NCBI RefSeq assembly: GCF_001305965.1
Contig: NZ_JXQC01000003.1
Location: forward strand, 2,192,664-2,256,663
Direction of reading: 5' to 3'
Source of the DNA: Erythrobacter sp. SG61-1L
Lineage (GTDB): Bacteria > Pseudomonadota > Alphaproteobacteria > Sphingomonadales > Sphingomonadaceae
DNA length: 64,000 nucleotides
Shown: one piece after another, positions 10,150-18,405 of the stretch
Layout of the letters: every line of letters starts with the position of its first letter
How positions within the stretch are numbered: position 1 is the stretch's first letter
Notes under the pieces: generated by a model
Told to the model about the DNA's origin: nothing
The model's input: the letters and a program-made list of their open reading frames with translations, nothing else
The model's database searches: none
Program-made: the position numbers and the translations under genes

Positions 10150-11654
10150 CCCCCGACCTGGTTCCCTATCCCGGCAAGAAGGCCTGCGTCATCGGCGCGG
10201 GCTTTGGCGGGCTGGCGCTGGCGATCCGCCTGCAATCGGCTGGCGTCGATACCACTGTGGTGGAAGCACGCGACAAGCCGGGCGGGCGTGCCTATTTCTG
10301 GGAGCGGGATGGCTTCACTTTCGATGCCGGACCCACCGTCATCACCGATCCGATGTGCCTGCGCGAGCTGTGGGCGCTGACCGGGCATGAGATGGACGAC
10401 GATATCGAGCTGATGCCGGTCATGCCGTTCTATCGGCTCAACTGGCCCGACGGCACGAATTTCGATTATTCGAATGACGAAACGGCGCTGCAGGCGGAAA
10501 TTGCCCGCATCTCCCCCGGTGATCTCACCGGCTACGAGGACTTCCTGCGCTATTCCGAAGGCGTATGGCACGAAGGCTATGTGAAGCTGGGCCATGTGCC
10601 CTTCATGGACTTCGCCTCCATGCTCAAGGCCGCCCCGGCGCTAGCCAAATACCAGGCATGGCGGTCGGTCTATTCGATCGTTTCGAAATACATGCAGTCG
10701 GAGAAACTGCGCGAGGCGTTCAGCTTCCACACCTTGCTGGTGGGCGGCAACCCTATGACCACCAGCAGCATCTACGCCCTGATCCACAAGCTGGAAAAGG
10801 ATGGCGGCGTGTGGTGGGCGCGCGGGGGCACCAACCGGCTTATCGCAGCCATGGTCCGCCATTTCGAGCGGCTGGGCGGCACGATCCGGCTGCACGATCC
10901 GGTAAAGGCGATCCACACCGTGGGCACGGTGGCCAGCGAGGTAGAAACCGTCAGCGGCTGGAAGGAACGCTTCAACGCCGTCGCCAGCAATGCCGACATC
11001 ATGCACACCTATCGCGATCTGCTGGGCGGTACCAAGCGCGGGGTGGACGAAGCCAAATCGCTGGCAAAGAAGCGCTTTTCGCCCAGCCTCTTCGTGGTCC
11101 ATTTCGGGATCGAAGGCACATGGCCGGGCATCCCCCACCACATGATCCTGTTCGGCCCGCGCTATAAGGGCCTGCTGGACGATATTTACGAACATGGCGT
11201 GCTGCCGGCCGATTTCTCGATCTATCTCCACCACCCGACCGTGACCGATCCGTCCATGGCACCGGAGGGCAAGAGCACATTCTATGCGCTGGTGCCGGTG
11301 GCCAATATGGGCAAGCTGCCGATCGACTGGGAACAGGTCGGCCCGGTGCTGGAAAAGCGCATTCTGGACGAAGTGGCCCGGCGGCTGATCCCCGATCTGC
11401 ATGACCGGATCGTCACCAAGTTCCATTACGCCCCGCGCGATTTCGCGCTGGACCTCAATGCCCATGTCGGCAGCGCCTTCAGCCTTGAACCGATCCTGAC
11501 GCAGAGCGCGTGGTTCCGCGGCCACAACCGCGACGATGTAATCCACAACATGTATCTGGTAGGGGCAGGAACCCATCCCGGCGCCGGCATTCCCGGCGTA
11601 GTGGGCAGCGCCAAGGCCACGGCCAAGCTGATGCTGGAGGATATGAAGGAATGA
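10146..11654 (+). CDS. crtI: phytoene desaturase CrtI
   Basis: 502 residues. CrtI converts phytoene to lycopene in four FAD-dependent desaturations. It has the N-terminal dinucleotide fold (CVIGAGFGGLALAIRL), the GGRAYFWERDGFTFDAGPT region, and the C-terminal FAD-binding signature YLVGAGTHPGAGIPG. Length and order within crtY-crtI fit the bacterial family. Both ends overlap neighbours by ATGA, indicating one translationally coupled transcript with the two small genes that follow. Confidence 0.96.
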   Translation: MTPDLVPYPGKKACVIGAGFGGLALAIRLQSAGVDTTVVEARDKPGGRAYFWERDGFTFDAGPTVITDPMCLRELWALTGHEMDDDIELMPVMPFYRLNWPDGTNFDYSNDETALQAEIARISPGDLTGYEDFLRYSEGVWHEGYVKLGHVPFMDFASMLKAAPALAKYQAWRSVYSIVSKYMQSEKLREAFSFHTLLVGGNPMTTSSIYALIHKLEKDGGVWWARGGTNRLIAAMVRHFERLGGTIRLHDPVKAIHTVGTVASEVETVSGWKERFNAVASNADIMHTYRDLLGGTKRGVDEAKSLAKKRFSPSLFVVHFGIEGTWPGIPHHMILFGPRYKGLLDDIYEHGVLPADFSIYLHHPTVTDPSMAPEGKSTFYALVPVANMGKLPIDWEQVGPVLEKRILDEVARRLIPDLHDRIVTKFHYAPRDFALDLNAHVGSAFSLEPILTQSAWFRGHNRDDVIHNMYLVGAGTHPGAGIPGVVGSAKATAKLMLEDMKE

Positions 11655-12067
11655 AACGGCTTCCCGCCCTTTGTGCGATTGCCCTGCTGGCCGCACCCAC
11701 CGCGCTTTCCGCCGCGAAATGGGAAGAGGTGGAGCGGCTGAGCGGCGACATCGCCGTGGAACTCGACACGGACAGCATTGCCAAGGCGCTGGACGGCGCC
11801 AGCGAAGTGACGCTGGCCACTTTCCGCAAGGAATTGCCCAACGGCACGATGCAGACCGACGTGGCTGTGAACTGCGCGGGCGAGACGGCGAAGATCCGCG
11901 GCATCCGGCTGCTGCAGGGCGATGTTGTCGCCACCGCCAGTTCCACCCCCGGCGCGGAATTTCATCCGGTGAATTACGGCAGTTCCGAAGCGATCTATTT
12001 CAAGGCGCTGTGCGGTCGGGAAATCCCCGCGCCCGAAGGCGCGCTGACGGAAGAAGCCCCTGAATGA
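11651..12067 (+). CDS. secreted protein in the crt operon, possibly surface-adhesin-E-like
   Basis: 138 residues with a signal peptide (MKRLPALCAIALLAAPTALS). The mature part begins AKWEEVERLSGDIAVELDTDSI and has two cysteines (VNCAGE and LCGRE). The pattern of a tryptophan start, a D-D-SI motif and a short beta domain is reminiscent of the surface-adhesin E family, but this is a weak resemblance. It overlaps crtI upstream and the LOG gene downstream by 4 nt each, so it is embedded in the carotenoid transcript. Its role in pigment synthesis is unknown. Confidence 0.7.
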   Translation: MKRLPALCAIALLAAPTALSAAKWEEVERLSGDIAVELDTDSIAKALDGASEVTLATFRKELPNGTMQTDVAVNCAGETAKIRGIRLLQGDVVATASSTPGAEFHPVNYGSSEAIYFKALCGREIPAPEGALTEEAPE

Positions 12068-12648
12068 TCCGCCGTATTGCCGTATATTGCGGGTCTGCCT
12101 CGCCCGCCGATCCGCGCTATCTCCAGCTTGCCCGCGAAGTGGGCGCCACCCTTGCCGCGCGCGGTATCGGCGTGGTCTATGGCGGCGGCAGGCTGGGTCT
12201 GATGGGCGCCGTGGCCAGCGGCGCGTTGGAGGCTGGCGGCGAAGTGATCGGCGTGATCCCCGATGCCCTGTCCAGCAGCGAAATCGCCAATACGGACTGC
12301 ACCGAATTGCACGTCGTTTCAGGCATGCATGAACGCAAGAAAGCCTTCACCGATTTGTCGGACGGCTTCGTCACCATTCCCGGCGGCGTGGGCACGATGG
12401 ATGAATTGTGGGAAGCGGTCAGCTGGGCACAGCTGGGTTATCACACCAAGCCGGTGGGGCTGCTCAATTCCTTCGGCTATTACGATCACCTGATCGCCTT
12501 CAATCGCCACATGGCCGAAACCGGCTTCGTCCGCCCGGCCCATCAGGGCATCCTGATCGCGCGCGAAACCATGTCCGATCTGCTGGATGCCATGGCCGCC
12601 TATGAACCGCATCGCCCGATCTTCGCGATGAAGGCTGACGATTTGTGA
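12064..12648 (+). CDS. LOG family protein (nucleoside 5'-monophosphate phosphoribohydrolase-like)
   Basis: 194 residues. The signature PGGVGTMDELWEA (near residues 104-116), preceded by GGGRLGLMG, defines the LOG or lysine-decarboxylase-like family, TIGR00730. Characterised members hydrolyse cytokinin-type or ordinary nucleoside monophosphates to base plus ribose phosphate. Older annotations as lysine decarboxylase are wrong. The start overlaps the previous stop (ATGA). A repeat element separates it from crtB. There is no obvious metabolic link to carotenoids; this is probably a passenger gene or shared regulation. Confidence 0.9.
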   Translation: MIRRIAVYCGSASPADPRYLQLAREVGATLAARGIGVVYGGGRLGLMGAVASGALEAGGEVIGVIPDALSSSEIANTDCTELHVVSGMHERKKAFTDLSDGFVTIPGGVGTMDELWEAVSWAQLGYHTKPVGLLNSFGYYDHLIAFNRHMAETGFVRPAHQGILIARETMSDLLDAMAAYEPHRPIFAMKADDL

Positions 12649-12657
12649 GTTCTTTTC

Positions 12658-12747
12658 GTCATTGCGAGGGGCCCAAGGCCCCGCGGCAATTCAGGGCAGT
12701 GACAGGCGGCCCTGGATTGCTTCGTCGCTCCGCTCCTCGCAATGGCG
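12658..12747. repeat. palindromic intergenic repeat, family D, overlapping the crtB start
   Basis: Ninety bp bounded by CGTCATTGCGAGG (12658-12670) and CCTCGCAATGGCG (12735-12747), which are inverted copies with one mismatch. The interior contains CTGGATTGCTTCGTCGCTCC. This looks like a common dispersed alphaproteobacterial repeat. The crtB ATG (12742-12744) lies inside the right arm. Confidence 0.85.
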
Positions 12748-13695
12748 TTTGATCGCCCGGCCCTCGTCGCCCATGCGCGCGATACGATCCGCGAGGGATC
12801 GAAAAGCTTCGCCGCCGCCAGCCGCCTGTTCGGCCGCACCACGCGCGAACGTGTGTGGCTGCTCTACGCCTGGTGCCGCCGGTGTGACGATCTGGCCGAT
12901 GCGCAGGAACTGGGCGGCACTCTGGGCGATCAGGCCGGCGCGCAGGACAGGCTGGCCGAAATCCGCGACCTGACCGCAAAGGCCTTTGCCGGGCAGCCCA
13001 CGGGAGATCCCTGCTTCGATGCCTTCGGCCTTGTCGCCCATGAATGCGGGATCACACCCGCCATGGCGGAAGACGTGATCGCAGGATTTGCGCTGGATGC
13101 CGATGGCTGGCGCCCGCAGAGCGAAGGCGACATGATGCGCTATTGCTTCCATGTGGCAGGCGCGGTGGGTGTGATGATGGCCGTGGTGATGGGCGTGCCC
13201 GCCCGGCGCGAAGACATTCTCGACCGGGCCTGCGACCTTGGCCTGGCCTTCCAGCTGGCCAATATCGCGCGCGACGTGGCCGAAGATGCCGAGGCCGGGC
13301 GCTGCTATCTGCCTGCCGAATGGCTGGCCGAAAAGGGCATTCCTGAAAGCGAAATCATGGCGCCCCGGCAGCGCCCTGCCCTTGCCGAACTGGCCGCGCG
13401 GCTGGTGGCCCTGTCGCAACAGCACGAACAGGCATCGCGCATCGGCGCCGCGCAACTGGGCTTCCGCCAGCGCTGGGCGATCCTGTCCGCCGCGGGAATC
13501 TATGGCGCGATAGCTACCGAGGTTGGCCGCCGGGGCGAGGCCGCGTGGGACGAGCGGGTCCACACATCCGGCCGCGCCAAGCTGGGCTTCGTCGCCAAGG
13601 GGCTGGCCGCCGCGCTGCTGCGCCCACCCCGGATGGACGCCCTGCCCAAATGGAACCGCCGCCAGCTTGCCGCGATGGCCCGCGAGCCGGGCTGA
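12742..13695 (+). CDS. crtB: phytoene synthase CrtB
   Basis: 317 residues. CrtB condenses two geranylgeranyl diphosphates into phytoene. The squalene/phytoene synthase fold is clear: GSKSFAAASRLF (19-30), the first aspartate-rich motif DDLAD (49-53), and the second one in ANIARDVAEDAE with RCYLPAEWL. The start is unusual: the ATG lies inside a palindromic repeat and I see no Shine-Dalgarno sequence before it. Yet the residues right after it (FDRPALVAHA) already look like the normal N-terminus, so no better start is apparent. It may depend on read-through from the crtY-crtI operon. Confidence 0.95.
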   Translation: MAFDRPALVAHARDTIREGSKSFAAASRLFGRTTRERVWLLYAWCRRCDDLADAQELGGTLGDQAGAQDRLAEIRDLTAKAFAGQPTGDPCFDAFGLVAHECGITPAMAEDVIAGFALDADGWRPQSEGDMMRYCFHVAGAVGVMMAVVMGVPARREDILDRACDLGLAFQLANIARDVAEDAEAGRCYLPAEWLAEKGIPESEIMAPRQRPALAELAARLVALSQQHEQASRIGAAQLGFRQRWAILSAAGIYGAIATEVGRRGEAAWDERVHTSGRAKLGFVAKGLAAALLRPPRMDALPKWNRRQLAAMAREPG

Positions 13696-13763
13696 CTCAA
13701 GCCCGCTTGCCTCCCCGCGCAGGTGCAGGCAGTCTCCCCGCAAAATATACAGGGGAGAGGAAC

Positions 13764-15383
13764 ATGGGCGAACCGGCCACCGCCGAGGGGCAGGTCCACA
13801 AGACCGAATGGAAAGTGATCGCGGCATCGTCGCTGGGGACGGTGTTCGAATGGTACGATTTCTATCTCTACGGCCTGCTGGCCACGATCATTTCCGCCCA
13901 GTTCTTTTCCGGCGTCAACGAGACGACCGCCTTCATCCTCGCCCTTGCCGCCTTTGCCGCGGGCTTTGCCGTGCGGCCCTTCGGCGCGCTGGTATTCGGG
14001 CGGGTGGGCGATCTTGTGGGGCGCAAGAACACCTTCCTCGTCACCATGGGCATCATGGGCGCATCCACTTTCGCCGTGGGCCTGCTGCCTTCCTATGCCA
14101 GCGTGGGCGTGGCGGCACCGCTGATGCTGGTCGGCCTGCGTCTGCTGCAGGGCCTCGCGCTGGGCGGGCAATATGGCGGAGCCGCAACCTATGTTGCGGA
14201 ACATGCGCCGGAAGGGAAACGCGGCTTTTACACCAGCTTCATCCAGACCACTGCGACGCTGGGCCTGTTCGCCAGCCTGCTGGTGGTGATCGGCACGCGC
14301 GAGACGCTGGGAGAGGAAGCCTTTGCCCAATGGGGCTGGCGCCTGCCCTTCTATGCCTCGGCCCTGCTCCTGGTCGTCTCGCTGTGGATCAGGCTGCAAC
14401 TGAACGAGAGCCCGGTCTACCAGAAGATGAAGGCCGAAGGGACGACCTCCAAGGCACCGCTGACGGAAGCCTTCGGCAATTGGAAGAACCTGCGCATCGT
14501 GCTGATCGCGCTGCTGGGCGCCGTCGCCGGGCAGGCGGTGGTCTGGTATACCGGCCAGTTCTACGCGCTGTTCTATCTGGAGAAGATCCTGAAGGTGGAC
14601 GGGGCGACCGCCAATGTGCTGATCGCCGCCGCGCTGGCCATCGGCACACCCTTCTTCGTGTTCTTCGGCTGGCTGAGCGATCGCATCGGGCGCAAGCCGA
14701 TCATCATGGCGGGCTGCGCGCTGGCGGCGCTGACCTATTTCCCGCTCTTTTCCGCCCTCACTGCCGCGGCCAATCCGGCGCTGGCGGAAGCGCAGGTGAA
14801 AGCGCCGGTAGTGGTCCATGCAGACCCGGCGAGTTGCTCGGTCCAGTTCGACCCCATCGGCAAGACCAACTTCAACACCACCGCCTGCGACATTGCCAAG
14901 TCCACTCTCGCCAAGGCGGGCATTCCCTATGAGAACGCCGCAACGGGCAATGGCGAGACGACTATCGGCGCGATTACCGTCCCGGCCGACGACATGGAAA
15001 GCTATGGCGAGCGGCTGACCATTGCCGTGGCGCAGGCGGGTTATCCGGCACAGGCGGACCCGGCGCGCACCAACACCCCGCTGGTGATCGCCATCCTCAC
15101 CGCGCTCGTCCTGCTGGTGACCATGGTCTATGGCCCCATCGCCGCGCTGCTGGTGGAACTGTTCCCCAGCCGCATCCGCTATACGGCGATGAGCCTGCCC
15201 TATCACATCGGCAATGGCTGGTTCGGCGGCTTCCTGCCCACCATCGCCTTTGCCTGCGTGGCCGCGACGGGGAACATCTATGCAGGCCTGTGGTATCCGG
15301 TGGGCGTAGCGGTGCTGACGCTGCTGGTCGGGCTTCTATGGCTGCCCGAGACGTTCAGGCGGAAGATCGATCACGAGGGGTGA
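13764..15383 (+). CDS. MFS transporter, metabolite:H+ symporter (ProP/ShiA-like) family
   Basis: 539 residues from the ATG at 13764, with a GGGAGAGG site. Twelve predicted helices. FEWYDFYLYG in helix 1 and GRVGDLVGRKNTF after helix 2 are typical of metabolite:H+ symporters, which import osmolytes or carboxylates. It is longer than the usual 430-450 residues because of a roughly 100-residue extra-membrane insertion (about residues 335-430, nucleotides 14770-15055), containing a cysteine pair (ASCSVQ and TTACD). Substrate unknown. Confidence 0.88.
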   Translation: MGEPATAEGQVHKTEWKVIAASSLGTVFEWYDFYLYGLLATIISAQFFSGVNETTAFILALAAFAAGFAVRPFGALVFGRVGDLVGRKNTFLVTMGIMGASTFAVGLLPSYASVGVAAPLMLVGLRLLQGLALGGQYGGAATYVAEHAPEGKRGFYTSFIQTTATLGLFASLLVVIGTRETLGEEAFAQWGWRLPFYASALLLVVSLWIRLQLNESPVYQKMKAEGTTSKAPLTEAFGNWKNLRIVLIALLGAVAGQAVVWYTGQFYALFYLEKILKVDGATANVLIAAALAIGTPFFVFFGWLSDRIGRKPIIMAGCALAALTYFPLFSALTAAANPALAEAQVKAPVVVHADPASCSVQFDPIGKTNFNTTACDIAKSTLAKAGIPYENAATGNGETTIGAITVPADDMESYGERLTIAVAQAGYPAQADPARTNTPLVIAILTALVLLVTMVYGPIAALLVELFPSRIRYTAMSLPYHIGNGWFGGFLPTIAFACVAATGNIYAGLWYPVGVAVLTLLVGLLWLPETFRRKIDHEG

Positions 15384-15389
15384 CCTGTG

Positions 15390-15503
15390 GCTCCCCCCCC
15401 TCCGGGGGAGGTGGCATCGCGCATCGATGACGGAGGGGGTTCGCCTTTGGGCAAGCCCCCACCACCGTGCTGCGCACGGTCCCCCTCCCCCAAGGGGGAG
15501 GAT
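15390..15503. repeat. palindromic repeat, family A (intergenic copy)
   Basis: About 114 bp of C-rich/G-rich inverted arms (CTCCCCC...GGGGGAG) with an internal ATCGATGACGGAGGGGG core. Its reverse complement matches 39060-39173, which lies inside the methylmalonyl-CoA mutase gene. It abuts the glpD stop codon (15504-15506). Confidence 0.85.
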
Positions 15504-16991
15504 CTACCCGCCCATATACTCCGCCACGCTCGCCCGCTCGGCCTCGCTCATATGCAGGCCCAGCTTGCTTCGCCGCCACAGCACGTCCTCTGCTGTGCGC
15601 GCCCATTCGACATCGCGCAGATAGGCCACTTCCGCCTCGGTCAGCCCGGCGCCGAAATGGCGCCCGAGATCGCCCCACGCCTTTGCCTTGCCCAGCCAGC
15701 GTTCCGCCCGCGTGCCATAGGCACGCGCGATGCGGGTCGCTTCCCCTGCCGAGAGGAAGGGGTGACGCTGCTTCAGTTCCGCCGCCAGTGCCACCTGTCC
15801 ATCCACCGGAAAGTCCCCGCCCGGTAGTGGAGCATGGGCCGTCCATGCCGGGCCTGACAGGGCCGGCAGGCGCTGCGCCAGCGCGTCCACTGCTGCCTCC
15901 GACAAATGGCGATAGGACGTGATCTTTCCGCCGAACACATCGAGCAGCGGCGCCCCTTCCTCCGGCGGGGAAAGCGGCAGGCGATAACCACGCGTCGCCG
16001 CCTCCGGCCTGCCCGATCCATCGTCCACCAAAGCGCGCACGCCGGAATAGGTCCACACGACATCGGCGGGAGTCACCGGCTTCGCGAAATAGCGGCTCGC
16101 CGCCTCGCACAGATAGGCGATCTCGTCTTCAGAGGCTTCGATCCGGTCCAGCGGGCCAGTGTGATCCCGGTCGGTCGTGCCGATCAGGGTGAAGTCCTGC
16201 TCATAGGGAATGGCAAAGCAGATGCGCGTATCGGGAAGCTGGAAGATATAGGCGTAGTCATGGTCGAACAGGCGGCGGGTGACGATATGCGATCCACGCA
16301 CCCGCCGCAGCGAGAAGCGCGGCGCCTGCCCTGTCAGCCGCGCCACATCGTCCGCCCCCGGCCCCGCCGCATTCACCAGCGCACGCCCGTGGAAGGTTCC
16401 GGCAGGCGTTTCCACCGCCCACAGTTCGCTCTCTCGCCGGATTGCCGTAGCGGGCGTGCGAGTGAGTATCTGCGCCCCGCGTTCCGCCGCATCCAGCGCG
16501 TTCAGCACCACCAGCCTTGCATCGTCCACCCAGCCATCCGAATATTCGAAGCCCCAGCGCAATGCCGGGTCCAGCGCAGAGCCCGCCGGATGATGATGCA
16601 GCCGGATCGTGTCGGCGGCTGGCAGGCGTTTACGCCCGCCGATATGATCGTAGAGGAACAGGCCCAGCCGCAGCATCCAGCGCGGGCGCAGATGGGGCAT
16701 CCACGGCAGCACGAAACGCATGGGGCGGATAATGTGCGGGGCAACGCCCCACAGCACTTCCCGCTCCCTCAGCGCCTCGCGCACCAGTGCGAATTCGTAA
16801 TATTCGAGATAGCGCAGCCCGCCGTGGACCAGCTTGGTGCTGGCGCTGGACGTTCCGCTGGCGAGGTCTTTGGCCTCCAGCAGGAGAACGCGGGCACCCC
16901 GGCCTTGAGCCCCCCGTCCCTGGGCATCGCGCGCGATCCCCGCGCCGTTGACCCCGCCGCCTATGACGATGAGGTCGAACGGCCCGGTCAT
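15504..16991 (-). CDS. glpD: glycerol-3-phosphate dehydrogenase, FAD-dependent GlpD
   Basis: 495 residues from the ATG at 16991 (MTGPFDLIVIGGGVNGAGIARDA, FAD-binding). It oxidises glycerol-3-phosphate to dihydroxyacetone phosphate and feeds electrons to quinone at the inner membrane. Family motifs include GTSSASTKLVHGGLRYLE, LVNAAGPG and TDRDHTGPLD, and a C-terminal helical domain is present. An oddity is a small internal duplication, GRGAQGRGA, just after the dinucleotide motif. No glpK or glpF is adjacent. It lies 13 bp downstream of the MFS gene on the same strand and so is probably cotranscribed with it. Confidence 0.92.
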   Translation of the reverse strand: MTGPFDLIVIGGGVNGAGIARDAQGRGAQGRGARVLLLEAKDLASGTSSASTKLVHGGLRYLEYYEFALVREALREREVLWGVAPHIIRPMRFVLPWMPHLRPRWMLRLGLFLYDHIGGRKRLPAADTIRLHHHPAGSALDPALRWGFEYSDGWVDDARLVVLNALDAAERGAQILTRTPATAIRRESELWAVETPAGTFHGRALVNAAGPGADDVARLTGQAPRFSLRRVRGSHIVTRRLFDHDYAYIFQLPDTRICFAIPYEQDFTLIGTTDRDHTGPLDRIEASEDEIAYLCEAASRYFAKPVTPADVVWTYSGVRALVDDGSGRPEAATRGYRLPLSPPEEGAPLLDVFGGKITSYRHLSEAAVDALAQRLPALSGPAWTAHAPLPGGDFPVDGQVALAAELKQRHPFLSAGEATRIARAYGTRAERWLGKAKAWGDLGRHFGAGLTEAEVAYLRDVEWARTAEDVLWRRSKLGLHMSEAERASVAEYMGG

Positions 16992-17004
16992 CCCGCGTGG
17001 CTCA

Positions 17005-18264
17005 TCAGTGGACGTGAACCGGCGGGCCGGGCCGCGGATGCAGGCGGCGGAACAGGCGGCCCTTCTCGCTATAGAGCACAAGCAGCAGCGCGAAGACGCC
17101 TGCCAGCAACAGCGCCCATGCCAGCGGACGGGCCGTGCCATCGTAATTCTGGCCGATGACAAGGCCGATCAGCGCGGCAAGCACCATGCGCAGGAAGGAC
17201 TGGATGGCGCTGGCGGCCCCGGCGATCTCGGCAAAGGGCTGCATCGCGATGGAGCCGAAATTGGCCCCCAGGAAACCCAGCAGCGCAAGGTTGCAGGCCA
17301 TCAGCGGCAGGAACCACAGCAACGAAGAGCTGTGCGCCGAGTGGGAGACCCAGACCTGCAGCGCGCTGATCACGATGAACACCAGCAGGCCGGCATGGCT
17401 CACGCGGCGGGCGCCGAAGCGTTCCACGATACGCGAATTGACGATGCTGGAAATGGCCATGGTCGCCGCCGTTCCGCCGAAGATGTAGGGGAACATTTCG
17501 CCCGCGCCGAAATGTTCGCCCACAAGTTGCTGGGCGGAATTGACGTAGCCGAACACAGTGCCGATCACCAGCGAAGTGCCCAGCACATAGCCGATGGCCT
17601 GACGCGAAGTGGCCGCGATATAGAGGTTGCGGGCAAGGATCTTCGGCTGGATTTCCTGCCGGAATTCCGGGTGCAGCGTTTCAGGCAGGCGGATACCGGC
17701 CCAGATTGCCATCACCACGCCCATCACGCTGAGGCCCACGAAAATCCAGCGCCAGCCCGCCACTTCCAGCACCAGCTGGCCCAGCGAGGGCGCCACCACC
17801 GGCACAGTGATGAACACAGCCGAAATCATGGAGAAGACGCGCGCCATCTTGTCGCCTTCGAACTGGTCACGGATGATCGCGCCGGGCAGCACCATGAGAC
17901 CCGCCGAGCCGAGCCCCTGGATGATGCGCATGATCAGCATCTGGTCGAAGCTCTTCACGAAGGCGCATGCAAAGCCGAAAACGACATAGCACAGCAGCGA
18001 GATCATCAGCAGCTTCTTGCGGCCGAAACGGTCTGCCAGCAGGCCGGGAACCAGCGTGCCTGCGCCCGTGGAAAGCAGGAACAGGCCGACGATATACTGC
18101 CGCTTGTTTGCGTCGAGCATGCCGAATTCGCCCGCGATCTCGTCGATTGCGGGCAACATGCCGTCGATTGCCAGCGCGTGCAGCGCCATCAGCATGGCGG
18201 TGAGAACCACCAGCTCCGTATTGCCCAGCATCCGCGGCGGGGAAGGGTTGGAAACCGTTGCCAT
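17005..18264 (-). CDS. Bcr/CflA-type multidrug MFS transporter
   Basis: 419 residues from the ATG at 18264, with a purine-rich AAGGGG about 10 nt upstream. Twelve predicted helices. DGMLPAIDEIAGEFG in the first loop, LADRFGRKKLL between helices 2 and 3, and the motif-C-like PVVAPSLGQ are characteristic of the Bcr/CflA branch of drug:H+ antiporters. Export of a drug or metabolite is expected, but the substrate is unknown. The gene is divergent from dinB and leads into glpD. Confidence 0.85.
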   Translation of the reverse strand: MATVSNPSPPRMLGNTELVVLTAMLMALHALAIDGMLPAIDEIAGEFGMLDANKRQYIVGLFLLSTGAGTLVPGLLADRFGRKKLLMISLLCYVVFGFACAFVKSFDQMLIMRIIQGLGSAGLMVLPGAIIRDQFEGDKMARVFSMISAVFITVPVVAPSLGQLVLEVAGWRWIFVGLSVMGVVMAIWAGIRLPETLHPEFRQEIQPKILARNLYIAATSRQAIGYVLGTSLVIGTVFGYVNSAQQLVGEHFGAGEMFPYIFGGTAATMAISSIVNSRIVERFGARRVSHAGLLVFIVISALQVWVSHSAHSSSLLWFLPLMACNLALLGFLGANFGSIAMQPFAEIAGAASAIQSFLRMVLAALIGLVIGQNYDGTARPLAWALLLAGVFALLLVLYSEKGRLFRRLHPRPGPPVHVH

Positions 18265-18405
18265 GCGCGCCCCTTGCCCGCTCTTACAAGGCATGGCCAG
18301 CGAGAATTGTTGCAAGTGCTAACAATTTTCCTGTCGCCCGATGCACTGTTGCTTTCACCACCGGGGTGACGCGCGGCCCGTTAGGCACTAACCTCCGGCA
18401 AGGCC

